From positions 1-64,000 of IMG/VR virus record IMGVR_UViG_3300003177_000020: a DNA stretch of 64,000 nucleotides, one strand, 5' to 3'. This stretch comes from a virus. How positions within the stretch are numbered: position 1 is the stretch's first letter; each line of letters opens with the position of its first letter. The position numbers were made by a program, and so were the translations under genes. The notes under the pieces are model-generated. The model was not told the DNA's origin, searched no databases, and saw only the letters and a program-made list of their open reading frames with translations. Shown here piece after piece: positions 18,831 through 26,882 of the stretch.

Positions 18831-19997
18831 ATGGAAAACCTAACTTTGAATGTGTCGCAATGGCAGCATTATCTTTACACGCAATCCCGCTTTGATTTTG
18901 ATGCTTTGAGAGCATTGGAAGACGCAGGGAAAAAGATTTATTCACAGTATGATTTATGGCAGCGTGAATTGTTCGCACGACTGTATGAACCGCAAACACC
19001 AAAATTAACAGAGATCCCAGATGAAGCATCGTGGGCATTGCAGATTCACGATTTGATAGGCGAACTTCCAGAGTTTCAGATGCTGCAAGAGCAAACAGCA
19101 GGAGATGCAGAATTTGCAGCCAAATCAACAGCAGTGTTGGCGCGTAGTTTTATGGCTATGGATCGCACCAAGAACAGCAAAGTACCTCGCGGGGATGTGG
19201 AAGCTGAGATTGCAGATTTGGATCACTATTTGAAAGCATTAGCCGAGATGCGAGATGCTGGAATCGATGTTGATTCTCAAATAAAAAAAGCGAATACAAA
19301 AAAAGCACATTTGCAGGATACATTGGATCGTATTTCGCAGCCTATTGATACCGTAAAATTGCGTGGTGCAATGCGCAAGGCTGCAACACAAGCCGTCAAA
19401 GATCAAAAAGATCATAATAAAATGATGAGTGCATTTTCTTTTGGTGGTAACGCGGGATCGCTACAGCAAAGTGGGAATATAAAATCCAAACGTATTTTTG
19501 CGAAGCACCTGAGTTCAAAGCGTAAACTACGTGAGATTGCATTGTGGGCTGGTCGTTTGAAACATGTGGCGATGAAAAAACAGCGATCAAAAAGCAAAGA
19601 AGCCAAGCATGAATTTGGCGATATTGAACAAGGTGCAGATTTGGCAAAATTGCTCCCATCTGAAATGCTGTCGTTGTGTGGTGATGAAATTTCAAGATTG
19701 TTGTTTTTCAAACGCTACACGGAGCGGCAAGTTTTGCAATACCAGTTGAAAGGAAAAGAATCTAAAGGACTCGGTGCGTTGGTGGTATGCGTCGATGAAT
19801 CTTCGAGTATGAGTGGTGATCGGGATGTGCTTGCTAAGGCTACAATGCTGGCTTTGATGCATGTTGCGATCAAACAAAAGCGTACTTTTGCAGTGATTCA
19901 TTTTTCTGGCGATGTTGGGCGTGTGGATGTTTTTGAACATGGTGCTATTGATCCTGATGCACTGGTAGCAACATTAGAAAATTTTGAAAAATTCTGA
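18831..19997 (+). CDS. VWA-domain protein, N-terminal part (ViaA/CobT-like)
   Basis: 388 codons; ATG 18831 follows AAGGGATCGAAC. Residues 1-300 are helical and charged. From about 310 a von Willebrand A domain begins: 'GALVVCVDESSSMSGDRDVL' contains the MIDAS motif D-x-S-x-S, and 'FAVIHFSGDVGRVDVFE' the third strand. The frame stops at TGA right after 'ATLENFEKF', inside the VWA fold, while the +1 frame continues 'DISKADIVFLTDGES'. VWA proteins of this type are MoxR partners. As sequenced the MIDAS would be incomplete without the next piece. Confidence 0.7.
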   Translation: MENLTLNVSQWQHYLYTQSRFDFDALRALEDAGKKIYSQYDLWQRELFARLYEPQTPKLTEIPDEASWALQIHDLIGELPEFQMLQEQTAGDAEFAAKSTAVLARSFMAMDRTKNSKVPRGDVEAEIADLDHYLKALAEMRDAGIDVDSQIKKANTKKAHLQDTLDRISQPIDTVKLRGAMRKAATQAVKDQKDHNKMMSAFSFGGNAGSLQQSGNIKSKRIFAKHLSSKRKLREIALWAGRLKHVAMKKQRSKSKEAKHEFGDIEQGADLAKLLPSEMLSLCGDEISRLLFFKRYTERQVLQYQLKGKESKGLGALVVCVDESSSMSGDRDVLAKATMLALMHVAIKQKRTFAVIHFSGDVGRVDVFEHGAIDPDALVATLENFEKF

Positions 19998-20232
19998 TAT
20001 TTCAAAAGCGGACATTGTGTTTCTCACAGATGGCGAAAGTTATATCCACCAGAGATCTATTGATAGTGTTCAAAAATTGCGGAATATGATCGGGTTGGAA
20101 TTTTACACCATTCTTGTGGGTGGAGCGCGATCCAGCGAGGAGTTGGAAACATTATCTTCACATATTATGCATTTGCAGGATATTGTTTCTGCGGAAGAAT
20201 CGGAAGCAAAGGATGTTTTGTTCTCAATCTAG
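19984..20232 (+). CDS. VWA-domain protein, C-terminal part
   Basis: 82 codons in the +1 frame relative to the previous entry. It supplies the rest of the VWA fold: 'ADIVFLTDGESYI' (MIDAS Asp), 'LRNMIGLEFYTILVGG', and an acidic end. No ribosome site precedes the TTG that opens the frame. The intact protein is obtained by skipping one base anywhere in a small window ending at 19997, so an extra base in the assembly near the A/T run (TTTTGAAAAATTCTG) is the likeliest cause. A genuine +1 shift cannot be excluded. Confidence 0.6.
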   Translation: MKNSDISKADIVFLTDGESYIHQRSIDSVQKLRNMIGLEFYTILVGGARSSEELETLSSHIMHLQDIVSAEESEAKDVLFSI

Positions 20233-20957
20233 TTTTGATCTTTTTCTGTAATTGATCCCACCATCCAAGGCACAAAAAACGCACCATTTATTTTTGTGAT
20301 TCGGATCATTGTTCTGTCAATATCCTGCCCAAACAAGCGCAAGCAATAATTCCCTCCTTCCATCAAAATTCTGCCTGTACCAACGCAAGGATCACATAGC
20401 GTTTGCCACTTGGTATTTTTCGCACCGTTGAACTGCGACTGGATCATCAAAGTGACGAGGGTGTGTGGTGTGGGATAAAAGGCGTGAGGATTCCAACCTG
20501 TGCCTCTCTGTGTGCAGATAAAGTCTCCAAGGTAGTCATATGGTGTTTGCAACCATAACCCAGCATCAAAAGCCTCATATAGCTTCCGTTGTGTTTGTGG
20601 TTCAAGATTGGATTGTTGTTCTTCGATTCCGATTGCATAACTCAGCCAGTCCAGAAATGCCGTGAAGTTTCCCCACCATCTGTATTTGTTTTCTGCGCCT
20701 ATGATCTCCATGCAGGTTTCAATATTTTTGATGGCAGCTTTACATGGCTGGCTGTATCGCACTTGTGGGATTGATCCTGTTGGGAGTCCAAGCTTGATCC
20801 GCGTCCAATATCCCCACCTGTCGGGAAATGCGCAGCGTGGATTCTCGTGTAGTTGTTGGATGTAATACAGCAGCCACCCTCTATACTTCCAAGGTTGATC
20901 TCCTGTTGTGATCATTGGGATTCGTTTTTCACGCTCTACAAATTCTGTGAATAGCAT
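20229..20957 (-). CDS. N6-methylase-fold protein lacking the catalytic NPPY motif
   Basis: 242 aa, ATG 20957 (AAAGGGAAAAAGA upstream), the only gene on this strand for 20 kb either side. The C-terminal part has the SAM-binding motif I 'LCDPCVGTGRILMEG' and 'GQDIDRTMIRITKIN', preceded by 'YPTPHTLVTLMIQ', all standard in type I/II N6-adenine methylases. The chain then ends after about 15 residues, before any NPP[YF] motif. It may be a SAM-binding non-catalytic protein, a truncated methylase or a regulator. Tail-to-tail 4-nt overlap with the VWA gene. Residues 1-140 are Trp/Tyr-rich and unassigned. Confidence 0.6.
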   Translation of the reverse strand: MLFTEFVEREKRIPMITTGDQPWKYRGWLLYYIQQLHENPRCAFPDRWGYWTRIKLGLPTGSIPQVRYSQPCKAAIKNIETCMEIIGAENKYRWWGNFTAFLDWLSYAIGIEEQQSNLEPQTQRKLYEAFDAGLWLQTPYDYLGDFICTQRGTGWNPHAFYPTPHTLVTLMIQSQFNGAKNTKWQTLCDPCVGTGRILMEGGNYCLRLFGQDIDRTMIRITKINGAFFVPWMVGSITEKDQN

Positions 20958-21004
20958 TCTTTTTCCCTTTCTTTGCCATTGAAAAAAGCGTTCATTTCTC
21001 GTGG

Positions 21005-21013
21005 AGTATAGCA
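21005..21013 (-). promoter_or_regulatory. Extended -10 promoter for the methylase-fold gene
   Basis: On the minus strand TGCTATACT is an extended -10 (TGn + TATACT) 48 nt before the ATG at 20957. No good -35 is visible 17 nt further out. Confidence 0.4.
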
Positions 21014-21053
21014 CAATTATTTTATTATTTTTAGAAATATTAGAAATTTTGTG

Positions 21054-21082
21054 TTGTAAGTGTCAGAGAATAACGCTATGGT
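21054..21082 (+). promoter_or_regulatory. Promoter TTGTAA-17-TATGGT
   Basis: TTGTAA (21054-21059), 17 nt, TATGGT (21077-21082), preceded by an AT-rich run. It shares 'TTGTAAgTGTCAGAG' with the 16.39 kb promoter and drives the gene at 21138, divergent from 20957. Confidence 0.55.
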
Positions 21083-21137
21083 TTTTTCAGTTTTTGATCC
21101 GTTGAGGATCACTTTTTACAAACAAAAGGAGTTGAGA

Positions 21138-22364
21138 ATGACTGTTAAATTGGAATTGATCTTAGACAAAGCATTTGAAGCAATCGCAGCAGAACGAAAA
21201 ACCATGTTTGCAGCGTTTGAAAAATCAATGGATCAAATCAAAGAGATCACAGTGGAGGCAATACGCAGCCTCGGAAAACAAGAAGTGCAAACTTTGACAG
21301 CTGCTAGTATCCCATCTTTGAAGCCACAAAATGCCAAAGAAGAAACGCAACCCGCATCAACACCCGCACCTGTCGTAGAAGAAAAGAAACCTGCGCCAAA
21401 GAAAAAACCAAAGAAGAAAGAAGAGCCTGTTCCTGCGGTGCAAGCAGATGTCATACCAGAAGAAAAACCTGTTGTTGCTGAAAAACCGAAACCAAAAAAG
21501 ACCACAAAGAAAAAATCAAAGAAGAAGGAAGAACCGACAGTGCTGGTTCCTGAACTGGTGCATGTAGGATCTGATTACACGGCAGAAGATTTTACAAAGG
21601 CTGTGATTGCAGAAACTGAAAAAGAAGCCAAAGAAAAGGACAAGGAAGAAGAAGGTCTGGATGATACATTCAAAGATCTGAAAAAGAAAACAAAAAAGGC
21701 TCCCAAGAAAAAAACCAAGAAGAAAGAAGAACCTGCTCCTGAGCCTGAAAAAGAAACTGTTACAAAAACGGATGAGCCTGAAAACTTTGATCCTGTAGAT
21801 TTGGATCTTGGTGTTGAAGATATCCGCGACGATCTACCACCTGATAATCTGCCTAAAGGGTTTCACGCAGTATGGGCAAAAATGAGTCAGCTTGAACGTC
21901 GAAACCTTGTGAAGTCTTTTGCAAAAGAAGGCACAAACCCAAATGATCCACCGATTGAAGAAAGAATCAAAACAATCAAAAAACCAGTTGAAACACTGGC
22001 AGAGATTGAAGATGGAGATGAGCAAGAATATCTTTGTGAAGTACTCATGGCAACCATGATGCTGGATGCTCTCACAGAACAAGAACTTGCTGATACATGG
22101 GCTGTCATACAGCAAGGTGATAAAAAGAGTCCTAAACTATTCCTTAACATGATCGAACTTGCAGGAAAAGGCGAGTTGGTTGGAATGTTCAAAGGCATCA
22201 AAATCAAATTTGCAAAACAAGAAGATCAATACTGGGGATTTGCAGAAACTCAAACTGCGAAGACTGCAAAATTCATCCAAGAGTTGAATGACACATACAA
22301 CGAGTCTGGCTTTATTACAGAAGTGGATGATGCCATCAAAGAAGCACTTGGAGTCACAGAATAA
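21138..22364 (+). CDS. Lys/Pro/Glu-rich repetitive protein of unknown function
   Basis: 408 aa; ATG 21138 follows AAAAGGAGTTGAGA. N-terminal helix (residues 1-50). Residues about 70-230 are low complexity, with repeated 'KKKPKKKEEP', 'KKTKKKSKKKEE' and 'KKKTKKKEEPAPEPEK' blocks alternating with acidic stretches. Residues 250-408 form a compact acidic helical domain ('KGFHAVWAKMSQLERRNLV', 'LADTWAVIQQGDKKSPKLF'). Nothing identifies a function. The charged linker resembles flexible tethers in nucleic-acid binding or scaffolding proteins. It has its own promoter. Confidence 0.7.
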   Translation: MTVKLELILDKAFEAIAAERKTMFAAFEKSMDQIKEITVEAIRSLGKQEVQTLTAASIPSLKPQNAKEETQPASTPAPVVEEKKPAPKKKPKKKEEPVPAVQADVIPEEKPVVAEKPKPKKTTKKKSKKKEEPTVLVPELVHVGSDYTAEDFTKAVIAETEKEAKEKDKEEEGLDDTFKDLKKKTKKAPKKKTKKKEEPAPEPEKETVTKTDEPENFDPVDLDLGVEDIRDDLPPDNLPKGFHAVWAKMSQLERRNLVKSFAKEGTNPNDPPIEERIKTIKKPVETLAEIEDGDEQEYLCEVLMATMMLDALTEQELADTWAVIQQGDKKSPKLFLNMIELAGKGELVGMFKGIKIKFAKQEDQYWGFAETQTAKTAKFIQELNDTYNESGFITEVDDAIKEALGVTE

Positions 22365-22376
22365 AAAGGTGGAACC

Positions 22377-22646
22377 ATGTGCGAAGAAAAAAAGCGGAAA
22401 ATACCACCTGTGTTTTCCATGTTCAAACGCAATGATAAAGAAATTCTGGTATCCGTTCCTGCAAATAGTGTGGTTGAAGTTTTGAATGATGGCGCGGTGT
22501 TGGAGCTTATAAACGCGGGATTACTTGTCGAATATAACCGAAAAGAATCTGATGGTGCAGCAGCAGAAGTGGTTTTTATTCGTCAAGGTTTGAACTCGGA
22601 TGCTGTCAAATTTTTACAAGAAAGGGGATTATTTCACGATGCTTGA
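22377..22646 (+). CDS. Small hypothetical protein
   Basis: 89 aa, ATG with AAAAGGTGGAACC upstream. Starts 'MCEEKKRKIPPVFSMFKRND' and ends in an alpha/beta stretch including 'VVFIRQGLNSDAVKFLQERG'. No family recognised. Lies 12 nt after the Lys-rich protein gene and may be cotranscribed with it and the polymerase. Confidence 0.6.
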   Translation: MCEEKKRKIPPVFSMFKRNDKEILVSVPANSVVEVLNDGAVLELINAGLLVEYNRKESDGAAAEVVFIRQGLNSDAVKFLQERGLFHDA

Positions 22647-22779
22647 TTACATGTCTCAAATACAGTATTGTTTGATCTCCTCTGGTATGTGCTGCCACCA
22701 CTGCCAAATAAGTGGAGTTGATCGCTTTAGTTCCCTTTCTCGGTCAGCTTCACTTCCCCTTTGGGGGTTTTCGTTATGA
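22639..22779 (+). CDS. Possible 46-aa leader-type ORF coupled to the polymerase gene
   Basis: ATG 22639 overlaps the end of the previous gene by 8 nt, with AGGGG about 10 nt upstream. Its TGA (22777-22779) overlaps the polymerase ATG (22776) as ATGA. The Cys/His-rich centre 'GMCCHHCQISG' is odd for random sequence but not diagnostic. A CCCC-TTT-GGGG hairpin followed by GTTTTCGTT (about 22756-22775) lies at its end, right before the polymerase start. It could be a coupled leader peptide or pure chance. Confidence 0.25.
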   Translation: MLDYMSQIQYCLISSGMCCHHCQISGVDRFSSLSRSASLPLWGFSL

Positions 22780-24500
22780 AACCGTCAAAGCCTGTATTCC
22801 TTGAGACAAGACCTCGTATTCCTGAACAGCATGATTGCTCTAAATGCCGACTGCACCGCAAAGTTGATGTGCCTTGCATGGATACATTATGGCGTGGTAA
22901 TGGTGCTATTTTGGCAGTCGGTGTGAATCCAGATCCTACAGATGATAAAGAGGGACTTCCGTTTTCTGGTGTGAAAGGAAAAAAGCTCGCATACTGCGCG
23001 GATCTGGCAGGTGTAGATGTTGAACAAATATCCCTTACAAATGTGGTGCGTTGTGCTATTGCAGGAAAAACCAAACCTAAAAAAGATCAATTGGTGGCTT
23101 GCGGTGGATACTTGCAATTTGAGATTTTTACAAAAAAACCAAAAGTGATCCTCGCTATGGGTGATCACGCTGCACAGCTTCTTTGTCCAGACTGGAATTA
23201 CACGGTGGATGTGTTGGGTAAGGATAAGCGTCAAAAAAAGAAACTCAAAGAATGGCGCGGATACCCTCAACGCTACACATACGAGGCTGCTGTAGATGGG
23301 AAGTATTACACACACACATGCTGGGTGATCCCGACATTCCATCCAAAATATTGTCTATCTAGTTGGGAACAAGATCCAATTTTAGCTTTCGATTTGAAAA
23401 CAGCATTTGATTATGTCAGTGGTGTTGAAAGCATTGTGAATCCAAATACAAAGATCACCGTGTATCGGGATCTTGCAAGCATTGAATCTTTGTTTTTGTA
23501 TCTGAAACAGAAGAAAACATATGTGCTGGATTTGGAAACAACAGGGTTGGATTTTAACAAAGACGAGATCATCAACATTTGTTTTTGCGCAGAAGAAGGC
23601 GATGCACATGTGATCCCATTGCTAAGTACATGCACTCCTGATATTCGGTATTCAAATTTTAATGAATGCGAGATCGAAGAACTGCGTAGCAAATTAGTGG
23701 ATCTATTTCTGCAAACGGAACTCATAGGTGCAAACATCAAATTTGACATCAAGTTTATGCGCACGTTTTTAGGTGGGTTCAACTCGTGGCGTATCTTTGC
23801 AGACACACAAATCATGCACCACATCGTACAGGAAAATCATCCTCACAATTTGAATTTTCTTACACAGTTTTATTTACGCTGGGAAAAATACGATGCTGAA
23901 ATTGATCATTTCAAAAAGCTGGATGAATTGAATTTATCCTATGCTCCCGAAGATTTGGTTTCCCGCTATGGTGGCACAGATGTCGATGGTACTTTGCGGG
24001 TGTATAATATTCTCAAAAAGATCATAGAAGATAAAAAACTCACTAAGGTCTTTCGTATTGAAATGGGGCTGTTGCTTCCTCTCGCAGATTTGGAGTGGGT
24101 GGGTGTTCATGCTTCAAGATCAACACTTTCAGATTTGGCTATTCGGTACAAAAAAGAAAAAGAAAAAAGTATCAAATACCTGAAGCGAAAGCATCGCGAG
24201 ATATTTGGAGTTGATGCATCTGAAACATTCAACCCTAACAGCAACGAAACAAAGAGTGGGCAGTATATGCTGGACAAGTTGGTGTTGAAAGATCTGGTTG
24301 TGAAAGGTGGCGTTCCTGCAACCATCGCAAAGCATGTGCAGCTGATCCGAAAATACACCAAATACATCTCAACCTATTTAGAGGGTAAGGATGGTGATGG
24401 TGGCATCCTAAAACGAATATCATCTGTAGATCGCATACATCCAGACTACAATATCACGGGTGCGCGGACTGGACGCCTTACAGAAAAGGTGATGGCCTGA
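22776..24500 (+). CDS. DNA polymerase I family, N-terminal part: UDG-like + 3'-5' exonuclease + start of polymerase
   Basis: 574 codons. Residues about 15-200: uracil-DNA glycosylase superfamily (family 4/5-like) with 'CSKCRLHRK', 'AVGVNPDPTDDKEGLPFSG', 'SLTNVVRCAIAGKTKPKK', 'VILAMGDHAAQLLC', as in the SPO1-type polymerase. About 245-400: DEDD exonuclease, 'YVLDLETTGLDF' (Exo I), 'GANIKFDIKFMRTFLG' (Exo II), 'YGGTDVDGTLRVYNIL' (Exo III). From 410: PolA palm/thumb, ending in 'GARTGRLTEKVMA' at TGA. The start ATG 22776 is preferred over an in-frame TTG at 22761. The frame changes here and the QNxP stretch is absent (see findings). Confidence 0.82.
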   Translation: MKPSKPVFLETRPRIPEQHDCSKCRLHRKVDVPCMDTLWRGNGAILAVGVNPDPTDDKEGLPFSGVKGKKLAYCADLAGVDVEQISLTNVVRCAIAGKTKPKKDQLVACGGYLQFEIFTKKPKVILAMGDHAAQLLCPDWNYTVDVLGKDKRQKKKLKEWRGYPQRYTYEAAVDGKYYTHTCWVIPTFHPKYCLSSWEQDPILAFDLKTAFDYVSGVESIVNPNTKITVYRDLASIESLFLYLKQKKTYVLDLETTGLDFNKDEIINICFCAEEGDAHVIPLLSTCTPDIRYSNFNECEIEELRSKLVDLFLQTELIGANIKFDIKFMRTFLGGFNSWRIFADTQIMHHIVQENHPHNLNFLTQFYLRWEKYDAEIDHFKKLDELNLSYAPEDLVSRYGGTDVDGTLRVYNILKKIIEDKKLTKVFRIEMGLLLPLADLEWVGVHASRSTLSDLAIRYKKEKEKSIKYLKRKHREIFGVDASETFNPNSNETKSGQYMLDKLVLKDLVVKGGVPATIAKHVQLIRKYTKYISTYLEGKDGDGGILKRISSVDRIHPDYNITGARTGRLTEKVMA

Positions 24501-24516
24501 CAATCCTGAAACAGAT

Positions 24517-25350
24517 GTGTTTTTGAGTGTGGATTATTCCAAAATGGAATTACGGGTTATGGCTTGGCTTGCGAATGAAAAATTGATGCTTGACGAGTTG
24601 CAATCGGATATTGATTTGCATACCAAGATGGCGGTCACTGCGAGGCTTATGCGTAATCCTACGGACGAGGAATATTATGCGATCTCTCCTGACGTAACAT
24701 CAAATGAACGTGCGATTGCAAAAGGTGCAAATTTTGGCATTCCATACGGTCGCGGTGCAGGTTCCATTGTTGCTGAGAATCCTAATTCATTCCCTGCGAA
24801 AATGAAGCACTGGGATCGCATCAAACAGGTTGATCGGATCATTGATGCCTACTATGAAAAATATCCAAACATTTATTCATACATGGAAAAGCAAAAAAGG
24901 ATTGCACATAAACGCATGTGGTTGCGCTCATCACAGACAGGCAGAATAAGAAACCTGTATGGTATGCGTTGGTTCAAATCGGAATTTGCAGAAGACTTGG
25001 ATAAATTTGAGAAAAGATTGATGCAAGGAGATATTGAACACATTGAACGGGAAGCCCAAAATTATCAGATACAAGAAATCGCTTCATCTATTTTGGCAAC
25101 ACAAACACGCATTGTTTACGATGCAATCCAAACACGACAACTAGGCATTCGGAATTTCAGGATCGTGCTAAGTATTCACGATCAACTTTTATTCAACTGC
25201 CACCGTGAGGACATTCAAAAAGCAGAAGTATTCGCACGGCAGCATATGGAAATTGTTCTGCCGAAAACAAAAAAGCAGAAGTACGAAATACCGATAACAG
25301 TTGATTCCGTGGTGCAGCGGGTATGGGGAGAGAACGAATACAATGACTGA
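24517..25350 (+). CDS. DNA polymerase I family, C-terminal part (palm/fingers)
   Basis: 277 codons, +1 relative to the previous frame; coding text starts before the GTG at 24517 ('DNPETDVF'). Motif A 'SVDYSKMELRVMAWLA', motif B 'RAIAKGANFGIPYGRG' (O-helix, with K, F/G-Y), motif C 'LSIHDQLLFN'. With the previous entry it makes one replicative polymerase. Between TGRL and DYS only about 17 residues are present, where this family normally has about 35, so roughly 53-55 nt seem missing. Whether a split, separately translated enzyme exists cannot be judged; no ribosome site is seen. Its stop overlaps the next ATG (ATGACTGA). Confidence 0.8.
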   Translation: MFLSVDYSKMELRVMAWLANEKLMLDELQSDIDLHTKMAVTARLMRNPTDEEYYAISPDVTSNERAIAKGANFGIPYGRGAGSIVAENPNSFPAKMKHWDRIKQVDRIIDAYYEKYPNIYSYMEKQKRIAHKRMWLRSSQTGRIRNLYGMRWFKSEFAEDLDKFEKRLMQGDIEHIEREAQNYQIQEIASSILATQTRIVYDAIQTRQLGIRNFRIVLSIHDQLLFNCHREDIQKAEVFARQHMEIVLPKTKKQKYEIPITVDSVVQRVWGENEYND

Positions 25351-25963
25351 TTACAATGAGCATCAAATGCTTGAAAGTCTAAAAATCGGATCGGATCTTG
25401 ATTTGGAATTTAGGACAACACCCGCATACCTAGCACGATGGGGGTTTCAAAAAGCATCTTACCACGCAGAAGTAAGACGGGCAGAGGAAGATTTGGATCT
25501 TGTTTGGGCTAGGTTGTACAGCGAATACAAGCAGGATAATCCAAACTCAAAAGAAAACGAAGTGAAAGCACATGTGATGCTCCATCCAGATCACAAATTA
25601 GCTCGCGGTGTATTGCGAAAAGCTGTGTATGATTTGGATATGTTACGCGCAGCAATTAAGGCTGCGGAAGCCAAAGTGTCGATGCTGCAACAACTAGGTG
25701 CAGCAAGCCGTGTGGAAAAAGGTGCATATCAAAATGCCTACGGTGCAGGTTCTTCAAGATCAAAAGATGATCGTGGCGGACGCAAGCTATCGCAAAGTAG
25801 GGATGCACATATGGTTGAAACTATTACGGAAAAGGCACAAACAGTTAGTGCAAAAATACGCAGAAGAAGGAGGGTTGATCCAGAAAAATTGAAGAAAGCA
25901 GAAGAAGAAAGACAACGCAAAATAAGACAAGCAAGCAAAAGAATTGAAAACAAATCAAAGTGA
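25343..25963 (+). CDS. Helical basic protein of unknown function
   Basis: 206 aa. The ATG at 25343 overlaps the polymerase stop. The N-terminal 120 residues are helical with 'YLARWGFQKASYHAEVRRAE' and 'LARGVLRKAVYDLDMLRAAI', suggesting a coiled coil. Then a Gly/Ser/Arg linker with 'AYGAGSSRSKDDRGGRKLSQ', and a basic end containing KIRRRRRVD and 'EERQRKIRQASKRIENKSK'. Placed between polymerase and SSB, next to UvsX, so a recombination- or replication-mediator role is conceivable, but nothing in the sequence proves it. Confidence 0.65.
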   Translation: MTDYNEHQMLESLKIGSDLDLEFRTTPAYLARWGFQKASYHAEVRRAEEDLDLVWARLYSEYKQDNPNSKENEVKAHVMLHPDHKLARGVLRKAVYDLDMLRAAIKAAEAKVSMLQQLGAASRVEKGAYQNAYGAGSSRSKDDRGGRKLSQSRDAHMVETITEKAQTVSAKIRRRRRVDPEKLKKAEEERQRKIRQASKRIENKSK

Positions 25964-25973
25964 GGATTCCGTT

Positions 25974-26882
25974 ATGGCTACACGCAGAAAATTTGATCGC
26001 AAGCACATCAAAAAGAAACAAGAAGAAATCCGCAACCGCAACGAATCGATTTATTTGGAACTTCAGAAAAACACATGGGAGCATGTTTTTGTACTTCCAC
26101 CTTGGAGTGATGAGGGGCAAATTTGGAAGGAAGTCGAAAAACATGGAATGCACGTTTGCCCGAAAAAACTGGGTGTTCGCGAGTGTGTGATCTGCAAAGA
26201 AATGAAAAAGCAAAGCAAAAAAGGGAATGTGGATTTTGTGAAAGAGATGCGTTTGCGTCCTGTTGCATTTCTCAATGTGATCCGAACAAAAGATGTGGAG
26301 TCCGAAAATCCAGAAGAGCGCATCAAAATCCTACGCTTATCTGCACGTCTGTTCGAACAGTTGGTGGATTATTTGGAAGATGAAGATGTGGATATTACAG
26401 AGTTGGAAGCTGCGATTCCTGTGGCGATCAAAAAGAAGCAAACAGGTGGCTGGCGCACGATTCGATATCAAGATTTGCGATTCGGAAAAACAGAAGACAT
26501 CAGCGAATACATCACAGATGAAGTGCTGGATGAAGGGCTACATGATCTGGATACCATCCGAGGTGCTTTGCCTTCTTCCGATAAAGAGATGCGCAAAACA
26601 ATCAAAGAATTACTTGGTGGCGGTTCAGGTTATGACGACGACGACGATGATGATCTGGATGATGACTTTGATGATGATGACGACAGTGGCTTCCCATCCA
26701 CAAAAGATGTGCAGCGCGGATCGAAAAAATCAGATGATCTGGACGACGATGACGATGATGATCTGGATGATGAAACACAAACACTATTTGAAACAAAAAG
26801 GAACCAACATGCTTATTGTCGTGGATATCTCAGGAATTTTATTTGCATCTGCTTTCGCATCACGCAGAACAAAAAACGGTAG
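25974..26882 (+). CDS. Single-stranded DNA-binding protein (T4 gp32-like)
   Basis: 302 codons. N-terminal basic segment (TRRKFDRKHIKKKQEEIRN), an OB-type core including a zinc-binding pattern 'MHVCPKKLGVRECVICKEM' (H-x-C-x8-C-x2-C) near residues 60-82, aromatic 'VLPPW' and 'GGWRTIRYQDLRFG'. Two Asp runs follow (about 220-270), the acidic tail by which phage SSBs recruit replication proteins. Frame order fits the gp32 type. The frame runs 74 nt into the next gene, giving a Cys/Arg-rich tail unlike the acidic end. The natural stop may be nearer 26810, lost through an indel. Confidence 0.75.
   Translation: MATRRKFDRKHIKKKQEEIRNRNESIYLELQKNTWEHVFVLPPWSDEGQIWKEVEKHGMHVCPKKLGVRECVICKEMKKQSKKGNVDFVKEMRLRPVAFLNVIRTKDVESENPEERIKILRLSARLFEQLVDYLEDEDVDITELEAAIPVAIKKKQTGGWRTIRYQDLRFGKTEDISEYITDEVLDEGLHDLDTIRGALPSSDKEMRKTIKELLGGGSGYDDDDDDDLDDDFDDDDDSGFPSTKDVQRGSKKSDDLDDDDDDDLDDETQTLFETKRNQHAYCRGYLRNFICICFRITQNKKR

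Noticed and set aside
8600-24500. Programmed +1 frameshifting at UGA as a common mechanism
   Set aside because: Several broken frames end at TGA followed by a good +1 frame, but any frame slipping out of phase meets xxT-GAx as TGA, so this pattern is expected from simple indels; no shared slippery or Shine-Dalgarno-like element is present.
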